Shown here in pieces: positions 9,214 through 17,317 of a stretch of 64,000 nt of DNA. The stretch is from NCBI GenBank assembly GCA_947644645.1, contig CANSAF010000002.1, positions 79,500 to 143,499 of the forward strand. Direction: 5' to 3'. Position 1 is the stretch's first letter, and each line of letters starts with the position of its first letter. Both the position numbers and the translations under genes were made by a program. The notes under the pieces are model-generated. The model had not been told where the DNA came from. It did not search any database and saw nothing but the letters and a program-made list of their open reading frames with translations. This stretch comes from an uncultured Sporosarcina sp. (GTDB lineage Bacteria; Bacillota; Bacilli; Bacillales_A; Planococcaceae).

Positions 9214-10321
9214 ATGATGATGGAATTATCAGATGTAAGAAACGAGCTTGACAGTACAGCTAAGAAATTAGTGGACTTTAGGGGGTCTCTTTGACTTAGA
9301 AAACAAAGAGGCTCGTATTCAAGAATTAGATGAAGTGATGACGGAACCAGGGTTTTGGGATGACCAAGACGCGGCACAAAAAGTCATTAATGAGTCGAAT
9401 GCGTTAAAAGATGTCGTTGGCGATTTTACAGAGCTAAATGATACGCAAGAAAATTTAGAAATGACGCTCGAACTACTTCGTGAAGAAGCAGATGAGGAAT
9501 TACAAGAAGAATTAGCGGCGGAATTAAAAGCATTCAAACAGAAACTAGAAGAATTTGAATTACATTTATTATTAAGCGGCGAATTCGACAAACATAATGC
9601 GGTGCTTGAACTGCATTCTGGTGCGGGTGGAACGGAATCACAAGACTGGGCATCGATGTTACTGCGTATGTACACACGTTGGGCAGAACAACATAAGTTT
9701 TCTGTTGAAACAATCGACTACCAAGCAGGCGATGAAGCAGGCGTTAAATCGGTCACATTGTCGATTAAAGGACATAATGCATTCGGTTATTTACAAGCTG
9801 AAAAAGGCGTTCACCGTCTTGTGCGTATTTCTCCATTCGATTCTTCAGGACGTCGTCACACATCATTCGTATCTTGTGAAGTAATGCCTGAATTTGATGG
9901 AGATATTGACATCGATATTCGAACTGAAGACTTGAAAATTGACACATATCGCTCAAGTGGTGCGGGTGGTCAGCACGTTAACGTAACGGATTCTGCTGTT
10001 CGTATTACACATTTACCGACAAACACGATTGTGACATGTCAAACTGAACGTTCACAAATTAAAAACCGCGAACGTGCGATGAACTTATTGAAATCGAAGC
10101 TTTATCAATTAAAAGTGGAAGAAGAACAAGCACGTTTACTTGAAATTCGTGGTGAGCAAAAAGAAATTGGTTGGGGAAGTCAAATTCGTTCTTACGTTTT
10201 CCATCCTTACTCAATGGTTAAAGACCACCGTACAGACGCGGAAACAGGGAATGTTGGCGCTGTAATGGACGGCGAACTGGATATGTTTATTAACGCGTAT
10301 TTACGTTCGAAAATCGATTAA
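9214..10321 (+). CDS. prfB: Peptide chain release factor 2, with programmed +1 frameshift
   Basis: RF2 releases peptides at UGA and UAA. Translation starts at one of three tandem ATGs (9214, 9217, 9220) behind GGGAGG, reads 26 codons, meets an in-frame TGA at 9292-9294 and must shift +1 to continue through 10321. The shift site is canonical: an internal Shine-Dalgarno AGGGGG at 9280-9285, then CTT TGA C. The full product is about 368 residues and carries the SPF anticodon-like tripeptide ([11 protein letters not shown]) and the catalytic GGQ loop ([13 protein letters not shown]). Low RF2 favours the frameshift, giving autoregulation. Calling the gene only from the downstream frame would lose the N-terminus. 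Confidence 0.97.
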
Positions 10322-10460
10322 GATGTTTGATAAAGAATGATTTCGTCTATATAAAAATTACGGTGTATAATTTTTATGGATGAGGACAAAATAATGAGAA
10401 TCTTTCAAGCATAAATACAAATGGAAATAAAGGCTTTTATGCCCTAAACGCCCCAAAAGT

Positions 10461-10469
10461 TGGTATACT
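10461..10469 (+). promoter_or_regulatory. Extended -10 promoter upstream of cccB
   Basis: TGGTATACT is an extended -10 element about 65 bases before the cccB start. A second weaker TATAAT lies at 10366-10371. Confidence 0.45.
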
Positions 10470-10535
10470 ATTCTTTGGGAAAAATGGTTAAGCTATATTC
10501 CTAAAGTAATTTTTTAAATATAAGGAGGAAATAAC

Positions 10536-10859
10536 ATGAATAAAAAGTTATTAGCAGCAATTTTCGGTTCAGTATTAGTATTAGGAGCTTGTGGTGGCGG
10601 AGGAGACACTGGTTCTAACGACGAAGGTGGATCATCTACAACAGTTGACGCTGAAGCAGTTGTTCAACAAAAATGTATCTCTTGTCACGGAGATAACTTA
10701 GACAACGGAAGCGCACCAGCAATCGATAAAATCGGTGCAACTCACTCTGAAGAAGAAATCCACGACATCATCGTTGATGGACAAGGTTCAATGCCACCTG
10801 GAATCATCAAAGGTGAAGAAGCAGAAGCAGTTGCTGCATGGTTAGCTGACAAGAAATAA
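10536..10859 (+). CDS. cccB: Cytochrome c-551, membrane-anchored lipoprotein
   Basis: This small c-type cytochrome carries electrons on the outer face of the membrane. The 107-residue product has a lipoprotein signal with lipobox LGAC (Cys19), an acidic/glycine/serine linker, one haem-attachment motif CISCH, and a later methionine in GSMPPGI that can be the sixth haem ligand. Size and features fit the CccB group, and the position between prfB and ftsE is as in B. subtilis. The ribosome site AAGGAGG is strong. The sequence is highly acidic. Confidence 0.93.
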   Translation: MNKKLLAAIFGSVLVLGACGGGGDTGSNDEGGSSTTVDAEAVVQQKCISCHGDNLDNGSAPAIDKIGATHSEEEIHDIIVDGQGSMPPGIIKGEEAEAVAAWLADKK

Positions 10860-10873
10860 TTTTTAACAAATGA

Positions 10874-10926
10874 AAAGCTGTCTAGAAAGTCGGTCAAATG
10901 ACTTTCTAGATGGCTTCTTTGTTTTA
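10874..10926 (+). terminator. Terminator after cccB
   Basis: The stem AAAGCTGTCTAGAAAGTC / GACTTTCTAGATGGCTT is followed by a T-rich stretch. It has the GTC-GAC core. Confidence 0.85.
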
Positions 10927-10951
10927 TTAAGGCGTTAAGTTGGGAGCGAGC

Positions 10952-11025
10952 TTGTGAATTCGCGGCCGATTGTTGTAAACTTACATTTCCTAGTTGTGAA
11001 CTCGTCCTGTGTTATTGTAAACTCG
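10952..11025. repeat. Intergenic tandem array with 21-bp period, locus 1 (four units)
   Basis: The 11-base core TTGTRAAYTYR starts at 10952, 10973, 10994 and 11015, exactly 21 bases apart; the other ten bases of each unit differ. It lies between the cccB terminator and ftsE in a 419-bp gap that otherwise holds only the ftsE promoter region. Confidence 0.85.
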
Positions 11026-11219
11026 AAATGATTCTCTGAAGTAGGATGGTTCTCGGAACTAAGCAATGCTCTATGGATGAAAATGTCACCACTGGAAGGC
11101 TTATGATTCTTTTCTTGTAATTGTATATAATGTTGTTAAATGTGAACGAAATATGCCAAATAATACAAAGATATGGCGTTAAATGAAATATAACTGTAAT
11201 AAATTTAGACAAGAAAACA

Positions 11220-11228
11220 TGTTATACT
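11220..11228 (+). promoter_or_regulatory. Extended -10 promoter for ftsEX
   Basis: TGTTATACT, an extended -10 element 50 bases before the ftsE start; no clear -35 hexamer. Confidence 0.5.
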
Positions 11229-11278
11229 CAATATGTTGAATAAATATTGAAGTCAAAATAGATTCAGGTGGTTTTAAA

Positions 11279-11965
11279 TTGATAAAGATGAAAAATGTTT
11301 ATAAAAAATATGCAAATGGTGTCGTTGCGACGAATGGGATTAATATTGAAATTGATCGCGGCGAATTTGTGTATGTAGTGGGTCCGAGTGGCGCAGGTAA
11401 ATCGACATTTATTAAAATGATTTACCGAGAAGAAGTGCCAACCAGTGGAGAAATAATATTTGATAAAATTAATATTGCGCAGTTAAAGCAAAAAGAAGTC
11501 CCGCAATTGCGAAGAAGAATTGGCGTTGTGTTTCAGGACTTTAAACTATTACCAAAATTGACGGTATATGAAAATGTTGCATTTGCATTGGAAGTTATAG
11601 AGGAAACACCTGAAAACATTCGAAAAAAAGTAACGGAAGTATTGGCGCTTGTCGGGCTTACAAAAAAGGCGCGGATGTTCCCGAATGAATTATCGGGTGG
11701 AGAGCAGCAACGTGTGTCGATTGCCCGGTCAATCGTTAATCAGCCGGAAGTTGTCATCGCGGACGAGCCAACCGGAAACTTAGATCCAGAAACATCATGG
11801 GATATTATGGAAGTTTTCGAGAAAATTAATGCACGTGGGACGACAATTATTATGGCAACTCATAATAAAGAAGTTGTCAATACGATTCGCCACCGCGTTG
11901 TTGCCATTGAAGGCGGCATCATCACCCGAGATGAAATCGGAGGTGATTACGGTTATGAACAGTAA
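11279..11965 (+). CDS. ftsE: Cell division ATP-binding protein FtsE
   Basis: FtsE is the ATPase of the FtsEX complex, which drives activation of peptidoglycan hydrolases rather than transport. The 228-residue product has Walker A (GPSGAGKST), a Q-loop (VFQDFKLLP), the ABC signature LSGGEQQR and Walker B with ADEPTGNLD. The TTG at 11279 lies seven bases behind AGGTGG; the ATG at 11288 is too far (16 bases). The 3' end overlaps ftsX by 11 bases. Confidence 0.97.
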   Translation: MIKMKNVYKKYANGVVATNGINIEIDRGEFVYVVGPSGAGKSTFIKMIYREEVPTSGEIIFDKINIAQLKQKEVPQLRRRIGVVFQDFKLLPKLTVYENVAFALEVIEETPENIRKKVTEVLALVGLTKKARMFPNELSGGEQQRVSIARSIVNQPEVVIADEPTGNLDPETSWDIMEVFEKINARGTTIIMATHNKEVVNTIRHRVVAIEGGIITRDEIGGDYGYEQ

Positions 11966-12839
11966 TACGGTGAAAAGGCATTTCAGAGAAAGTTTTAAAA
12001 ATATCGGGCGGAATCGTTGGATGACGTTTGCGTCGATTAGCGCGGTAACCGTGACGTTATTATTAGTTGGCGTTTTTATCGTCATGATGATGAACTTAAA
12101 TAAAATCGCAACGAATTTGGAAGAAGACGTTGAAATTAAAGTGCTTGTTGACCTTGCAGCAAATGACGCAGCAGTTAAAGAGCTCGAAGAAAAATTGAAA
12201 TCAAATCCAAACCTAACCGATGTCCAGTTCTCCTCCAATGAGGAAGAGCTTGAAATTATGATTAAAGGATACGGTGAAGAGTTTGCTTTATATAAACAAG
12301 GGAATCCACTTAGGCATGTGTTTTACGTAAAAGCTGCAACACCGCAAGATACTGCGAAAGTAGCAAAAGAAATAGAAGCTTATGACTCTACTTACGAAGT
12401 AAAATTCGGTGAAGGAAAAATTGAAAAGCTATTTAACGTATTAAATACAGGTCGTAATATTGGCATTGTCTTGATCATTGCTTTATTATTTACAGCGATG
12501 TTCTTAATATCTAACACAATACGTCTAACAATTGTGGCACGAAGACAAGAAATCGAGATTATGAAACTTGTCGGTGCGACGAATAATTTTGTGCGTATTC
12601 CTTTCTTGCTGGAAGGAATTTGGCTGGGAATTTTAGGTGCATTATTGCCGATGATTTTAATTACGATTGCTTATTTCAATCTTTATGATTATATTCAGCC
12701 AAAACTAGAAGGAGAACTTTTCCAACCATTAGATAAAACACCGTTCATTTTTCAGTTGAATGGTCTATTGCTTGCGACTGGAATATTTATTGGTGTCTGG
12801 GGAAGCTTTATGTCAGTGCGTAAATTTTTAAAAGTTTAA
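11955..12839 (+). CDS. ftsX: Cell division protein FtsX
   Basis: FtsX is the membrane half of FtsEX, passing ATP hydrolysis in FtsE to an extracellular hydrolase. The 294-residue product has a cytoplasmic N-terminus, a first membrane helix at about residues 23-45, an extracellular domain (about 46-165) and three further membrane helices. ATG 11955 lies eight bases behind AGGTGA, inside the end of ftsE. The next gene encodes a coiled-coil M23 peptidase that is a natural candidate for the FtsEX-controlled enzyme. Confidence 0.96.
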   Translation: MNSNTVKRHFRESFKNIGRNRWMTFASISAVTVTLLLVGVFIVMMMNLNKIATNLEEDVEIKVLVDLAANDAAVKELEEKLKSNPNLTDVQFSSNEEELEIMIKGYGEEFALYKQGNPLRHVFYVKAATPQDTAKVAKEIEAYDSTYEVKFGEGKIEKLFNVLNTGRNIGIVLIIALLFTAMFLISNTIRLTIVARRQEIEIMKLVGATNNFVRIPFLLEGIWLGILGALLPMILITIAYFNLYDYIQPKLEGELFQPLDKTPFIFQLNGLLLATGIFIGVWGSFMSVRKFLKV

Positions 12840-12866
12840 GAGTTAAATTGAGAGGGGAAAACTACA

Positions 12867-14159
12867 TTGAGAATGCAAAAATGGGTGCTATCGATTTTGG
12901 TAGCAGTTCTTGTGCTGTCTTCAGGAATAGGAAACCCGCAAGTATTTGCGAGTTCACTAAAAGATATGAAGGAAGAAAAAAGTGAACTTGATCAAAAGAA
13001 AAAAGATTTGAATGAAAGTATTCAATCAAAAACAAAAGAGATTACGACAAATAAATCTAAAGTTGAAACGATTCAAGACAAAATTACGAAGTTAAACACT
13101 GAAGTTGAGCAAACGAATGGAAAAATTATTGCTCTACAAGAAGAAATCACAGCGACAATCGCGGAAATCGACGGTTTAAAAGCTGAAATTGATGATTTAG
13201 AGCAAAAGATTCAAGAGCGTGATGAAGTACTTCGTGAACGTGTTCGTGCAATGCAAGCAAATGGTGGAACAGTTAGTTATTTAGATGTACTGCTTGGTGC
13301 AAATAGTTTCTCAGATTTCATTGACCGAATTTCTGCAGTGAACACTTTAGTCGATGCAGACCGTACGATTATGACGGAACAAGCGGAAGACCAAAAGAAA
13401 TTAGAAGAAACGAAAAAGCTTGTTGAACAAAAACTAGCGGAATTAGAAGCAAATAAAGCAGAGTTAGAAGAGTTAAAAGCATCTCTTCAATCTCAAAAAG
13501 CTGAACAAGATCGTTTAGTTGCTGAGTTTCAAAAAGAACTTGAAAAATTAAGTAGTGAGAAAGAAAGTTTAGAAGTCGATTTACATGAAGTGCATGAATT
13601 AAGTGCAGATCTTGAAAAAGAGATTCGTGCTGAAGAAGGACGTTTAGCGGAACTTGCTCGTCAAGCGGAAGCTGCGAAAAAGCAAGCAGAATCTAATTCA
13701 GGTGGTTCATCTTCAGGTCCGGCAGTAGGTGGAGGAAGTGCACCTTCTGTATCAAGTGGAACATGGACACGCCCGACAACAGGTCGAGTGTCGTCTGAAT
13801 TCGGGAACAGAAATATTAGTTTCGCTTCTAGAAATCATAGAGGAATTGACATTGCAAACCCAGTCGGCACACCAGTTGTTGCGGCAGGTGATGGTGTAGT
13901 CGGTCGTGCGGGTACGATGGGTACATACGGAAATGTGATTATGGTTACACATTCTGTCGATGGAAAAATTTACACGACATTGTATGCGCATCTTTCAAGC
14001 ATGCATGTAAGCGTGGGACAAACTGTTTCTAAAGGTCAAACGATTGGTAGAATCGGAATGACAGGTAGAACATCAGGACCACACTTACATTTTGAATTCC
14101 ATCTCGGTGGATGGACTAATACAGGTGGAGTAAATCCAAGAAACTACGTGCCGATTTAA
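12867..14159 (+). CDS. Secreted coiled-coil M23 (LytM) peptidase, likely FtsEX-linked
   Basis: This 430-residue secreted enzyme should cleave peptidoglycan cross-bridges or peptides. It has a signal peptide (residues 1 to about 29), a long coiled coil (about 30-275) like those of PcsB, CwlO and EnvC, a Gly/Ser linker, and a C-terminal LytM domain with intact zinc motifs (HRGIDIA and HLHFE, plus the YAHLS histidine). The TTG at 12867 lies nine bases behind AGGGG. B. subtilis FtsEX acts on CwlO, which has an NlpC/P60 domain instead; here the same type of coiled coil is joined to an M23 domain and the gene sits directly behind ftsX. Confidence 0.92.
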   Translation: MRMQKWVLSILVAVLVLSSGIGNPQVFASSLKDMKEEKSELDQKKKDLNESIQSKTKEITTNKSKVETIQDKITKLNTEVEQTNGKIIALQEEITATIAEIDGLKAEIDDLEQKIQERDEVLRERVRAMQANGGTVSYLDVLLGANSFSDFIDRISAVNTLVDADRTIMTEQAEDQKKLEETKKLVEQKLAELEANKAELEELKASLQSQKAEQDRLVAEFQKELEKLSSEKESLEVDLHEVHELSADLEKEIRAEEGRLAELARQAEAAKKQAESNSGGSSSGPAVGGGSAPSVSSGTWTRPTTGRVSSEFGNRNISFASRNHRGIDIANPVGTPVVAAGDGVVGRAGTMGTYGNVIMVTHSVDGKIYTTLYAHLSSMHVSVGQTVSKGQTIGRIGMTGRTSGPHLHFEFHLGGWTNTGGVNPRNYVPI

Positions 14160-14166
14160 TCGAGCA

Positions 14167-14217
14167 AAAAGAGCGTTCTAGAAGTCTACAATGACTTTTG
14201 GAACGCTCTTTATTTTG
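14167..14217 (+). terminator. Terminator after the M23 peptidase gene
   Basis: The stem AAAGAGCGTTCTAGAAGTC / GACTTTTGGAACGCTCTTT is followed by TATTTT. It has the GTC-GAC core. Confidence 0.88.
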
Positions 14218-14305
14218 GGCGTAGGCTGGAATAAGCTGGATTGCTAGTCAATTGCGAAGCTGTTGATTAGAATATGTGGTAGAGCCTAGTTTGGGAGGGT
14301 GTTTC

Positions 14306-14956
14306 ATGTTTGTCACGAAATATTTTTTAATTGGAAAAGTGTCGATTGCTTCCTCTTGGGTCGCACTCATTTTTTCATTTATACTTGCTTACAGTGTTGT
14401 AAGATGGAAATATGGAAAGTCCTCCGCCGATTTATTAAGTGATGCGATTTTTTATTTTATTATCGTCTGGAAATTATCGGTCGTGTTGACGGATTTTAAA
14501 ACGGTCATTCAATTTCCATTGTCGATCATTTATTTCCATGGGGGCACGACGGGTGTTCTATTAGGAATTATTGCTGCGGCTGTTAAAGTTTTTTGGGAAA
14601 TTAAAAGAAAGCAATTGACGAATCCACAAATGATGGGGTTATTACTCGGTACGGTCTGGATATTATCTATGTATCAAGTTTTCATCGTATTGGTGAATGA
14701 AGGTCCAGTATTAATTCGGTTCATGACAGGCATTGTATTTAGCGTTTTTGGCTTAGTTATTTTATTGTTCATCAAGCAATTTGAAAACTTGCCGTATCAA
14801 CTTATGATGTTAATGGTTGTGCTGCATTTATTTATGAGTGCTTTACAACCAGCAGGCCTTATACAAACGCCGATGTTTGTTGCAATTAGTTTAGGCATTG
14901 TACTGGCAATGCTCGTTTATTTTCAAGAAAAAAATGATGTGGAGGCAATGCATTGA
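14306..14956 (+). CDS. Polytopic membrane protein of unknown function, paired with a thioredoxin
   Basis: This is a 216-residue protein with about six or seven membrane helices. I do not recognise the family firmly. A segment with FHGGTTGVLLG and a preceding helix layout recall prolipoprotein diacylglyceryl transferase (Lgt), but the catalytic residues expected in Lgt are not obvious, so a distant, non-catalytic relative is only a possibility. ATG 14306 lies seven bases behind GGGAGG. The stop overlaps the start of the next gene, a membrane-anchored thioredoxin, by four bases. The two probably act together in extracytoplasmic thiol chemistry. Confidence 0.6.
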   Translation: MFVTKYFLIGKVSIASSWVALIFSFILAYSVVRWKYGKSSADLLSDAIFYFIIVWKLSVVLTDFKTVIQFPLSIIYFHGGTTGVLLGIIAAAVKVFWEIKRKQLTNPQMMGLLLGTVWILSMYQVFIVLVNEGPVLIRFMTGIVFSVFGLVILLFIKQFENLPYQLMMLMVVLHLFMSALQPAGLIQTPMFVAISLGIVLAMLVYFQEKNDVEAMH

Positions 14957-15516
14957 AGAAAATAATTGGTTATGTTGTTGCATTACTAGTAGTTGGCACG
15001 ATGGTTGTTTTAATGTTTAAAATGAATGGATCTAGTGAACAACCAGCGCCCAAGGAAGCAGCAGATGAAACGAATGTGATTGGATTGGATCAAGGAAATA
15101 TTCCACCTGATTTTGAGCTTACGACTTTTGAAGGTGATGTCATTCAGCTTTCTGAGTTAAAAGGGAAAAAAGTGATTTTGAATTTCTGGGCATCTTGGTG
15201 CGGTCCATGTAAAGCAGAAATGCCACATATGCAAAATTATTATGAGAATCATGCGGCAGACGATAATGTAGAAGTCATCGCAGTCAATATGTCGACACAG
15301 GAACGTGGCGGCATGGACGGGGTGCAAGCGTTTATTGAATCATACGGTTTAACTTTCCCAATTCCGTTAGATAAAGAAGGAACAGCTACGCTGGATTATG
15401 AAATTTTCACAATTCCAACGACATTTATGTTAGGAACGGATGGAACCTTGGCGCAAAAAGTGATTGGCCCGATGGACGAAAAAAACATTCGGACGTTAGT
15501 GGATCAGTTAGATTGA
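14953..15516 (+). CDS. Membrane-anchored TlpA/ResA-like thiol-disulfide oxidoreductase
   Basis: This 187-residue protein has one N-terminal membrane anchor (about residues 5-24), a short linker and an extracytoplasmic thioredoxin fold. The active site is WCGPC in the segment NFWASWCGPCKAEMPHM, and a cis-proline region IPTT follows. ResA reduces apocytochrome c cysteines and has CEPC; the CGPC here is more thioredoxin-like, so the substrate is uncertain. The TTG at 14953 lies seven bases behind GGAGG. Confidence 0.9.
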   Translation: MKKIIGYVVALLVVGTMVVLMFKMNGSSEQPAPKEAADETNVIGLDQGNIPPDFELTTFEGDVIQLSELKGKKVILNFWASWCGPCKAEMPHMQNYYENHAADDNVEVIAVNMSTQERGGMDGVQAFIESYGLTFPIPLDKEGTATLDYEIFTIPTTFMLGTDGTLAQKVIGPMDEKNIRTLVDQLD

Positions 15517-15527
15517 TTTGATAGGAG

Positions 15528-15570
15528 TAGGTTGTTTGGAAGGGAGACTTTCTGAACGACCTTTTTTTAA
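15528..15570 (+). terminator. Terminator after the thioredoxin gene
   Basis: An imperfect stem (AGGTTGTTTGGAAG / CTTTCTGAACGACCT) is followed by seven T. Confidence 0.8.
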
Positions 15571-15583
15571 TGGTTCAAGTTTC

Positions 15584-15646
15584 TACTTATGAGAATTAAG
15601 CTGGAACTTCGGGGAATTCATATAAAACTTCGGACAATTCATCTTA
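15584..15646. repeat. Intergenic tandem array with 21-bp period, locus 2 (three units)
   Basis: AACTTCGG starts at 15605 and 15626 and AATTCAT at 15615 and 15636, exactly 21 bases apart. A degenerate unit in phase starts at 15584 (TACTTATGAGAATTAAG). Confidence 0.75.
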
Positions 15647-15719
15647 GTTATCGATAAAACCAATGAAACTTGTTTTAATCCTCACTTGCTGTTCATATAG
15701 TGAACGAGGGAGGGGTAGG

Positions 15720-17162
15720 ATGCGTAAAAGTCGGTTGTTGTTGATGAGTTTAGCTGTTGTTGTTGTGTTGGGTGGCGCTTTTTTTTATATGAATGGGGCG
15801 AAAGGGAGTAAGCAGAAAGCTGAGCCTGTGCCGCCGAATGCTTTTAAGGTGATTGACGAGGCGTATTCGATTATTCAAAAAGAAGGCGTGCATCCGGTTG
15901 ATGGTGAAGGGTTAATTGAAGGAGCGCTGCGTGGGATGGCGGATGTGATTGGGGATCCGTATAGCACATATTTATCGGAAGAAGAAGCGGCGGCGCACCG
16001 GGAGTCGCTTGCGAGTGAACGGATTGGTATTGGAGCTGAGATTACACGGTCTAAAGGGAAGTTTGTGATTGTCGCGCCGTTAAAGTCTTCGCCGGCAGAT
16101 CAGGCGGGATTGCAGCCGTATGATGAAATTATTCGGATTGACGGGGAAAATATTAGCCATTTAACTTTGCAAGAAGTTGTGAAAAAGATTCGCGGAAAGC
16201 AAGGGACTACTTTACAATTAACGATTTATAGACCAGATATGAATAAACATTTAGAAGTGTCAATTGTTCGAGATGCGATTCCTGTTGAGACGGTTGCTTA
16301 CGAAATGTTGAATGCGAAAGAGAAAAAAATCGGTTACATATCGATGTCAACGTTTGGAGAAGAAACTGCGGAGGAATGGAAAGTTGCCACAGATTCTGCC
16401 TTGAACGCTGGATCTGAAGCTTTAATTGTCGATGTGCGTGGTAATCCAGGTGGGTATTTGTATAGTGTTTCGCAAATTGTGAGTAGTCTCGTCCAGGAAG
16501 ATGCTGTGTTTGCGTATATGGAAGATGCGAACGGGGCGCTTACACCATTACTTGCGGAGGATTCTGAAGAACTTGTTTTTCATGAGAAATTGAAAGGGAT
16601 TCCAGTCGTTTTATTGCAAGATAAAGGCAGTGCTTCAGCGAGTGAAGTATTAAGTGGTGCGTTAAAAGATTTGAAGCGTTCGATGATTATGGGGACGGAT
16701 AGTTTTGGAAAAGGAACGGTACAAGACTCATTTGATTTATCGAATGGTGGAGAAATGAAGCTTTCTACGCATAAATGGTTGACGCCGAAAGAGCAGTGGA
16801 TTCATGGGAAAGGGATTGAACCTCATTTAGTGGTAGAGCAAAATCCATTGTTTGGTGAACATATTCGATTGGTTACGGAGAAATATGAAGCGGGCGATTA
16901 TCATGATGATATCGCTTATGCGCAAAGATTGTTGAAAGGTTTAGGCTATAAAATTAAACGAGATGATGGTTATTTTGATGATGCGACGGAAAAAGCGATT
17001 GTGGAGTTCCGCCAAAAATTAAAATTGGAAAACAATGATGTTATGGATCGTGCCTTTTTCATTGCATTAAAAGAAGAAGTAGAAACTTTCCAAATGAAAA
17101 AGAAAAATGATCAGCAACTGCAAATGGCATTGGATTATTTGCTTCATGAATTAAAAGAATAA
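15720..17162 (+). CDS. ctpB: Carboxy-terminal processing protease (S41), CtpB-like
   Basis: CtpB-type proteases are secreted serine proteases; in B. subtilis CtpB acts in the intermembrane space of the sporulating cell on the SigK checkpoint. The 480-residue product has an N-terminal membrane anchor (residues 5-23), a PDZ domain (about 95-170), the S41 catalytic domain and a C-terminal peptidoglycan-binding domain (about 400-450). Catalytic residues are visible: serine in GSASASE, and lysine and glutamine in GKGTVQ. ATG 15720 follows AGGGAGGGG. Position behind ftsEX and before minJ matches B. subtilis. Confidence 0.93.
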   Translation: MRKSRLLLMSLAVVVVLGGAFFYMNGAKGSKQKAEPVPPNAFKVIDEAYSIIQKEGVHPVDGEGLIEGALRGMADVIGDPYSTYLSEEEAAAHRESLASERIGIGAEITRSKGKFVIVAPLKSSPADQAGLQPYDEIIRIDGENISHLTLQEVVKKIRGKQGTTLQLTIYRPDMNKHLEVSIVRDAIPVETVAYEMLNAKEKKIGYISMSTFGEETAEEWKVATDSALNAGSEALIVDVRGNPGGYLYSVSQIVSSLVQEDAVFAYMEDANGALTPLLAEDSEELVFHEKLKGIPVVLLQDKGSASASEVLSGALKDLKRSMIMGTDSFGKGTVQDSFDLSNGGEMKLSTHKWLTPKEQWIHGKGIEPHLVVEQNPLFGEHIRLVTEKYEAGDYHDDIAYAQRLLKGLGYKIKRDDGYFDDATEKAIVEFRQKLKLENNDVMDRAFFIALKEEVETFQMKKKNDQQLQMALDYLLHELKE

Positions 17163-17216
17163 TAAAATGAATCTCCAATCAATAGGTGGCTTATTGCTCG
17201 TGAATGTAGGATAAAA
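17163..17216. repeat. Post-stop repeat element, short degenerate copy
   Basis: This 54-bp copy begins TAAAATGAATCTCCAATCA immediately after the ctpB stop codon and ends GTAGGATAAAA. Ends match copies at 32424-32640 and 37102-37163. Confidence 0.65.
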
Positions 17217-17317
17217 GGTAGAAGATTCAGATAGAGGTGAAATCTACTCAGCAAAGACGTTCATAATTTGATACAATAGAAGAAATCTTTGTTGTTGTAG
17301 AGGACGGTGATATTTGG

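Noticed and set aside
9335-10321. prfB starting at ATG 9335
   Set aside because: The canonical frameshift site (AGGGGG, CTT TGA C) and an upstream frame with a strong ribosome site show the true start is at 9214-9220.
11012-11212. 66-codon minus-strand reading frame upstream of ftsE
   Set aside because: It overlaps the 21-bp array and the ftsE promoter region and has no ribosome site.
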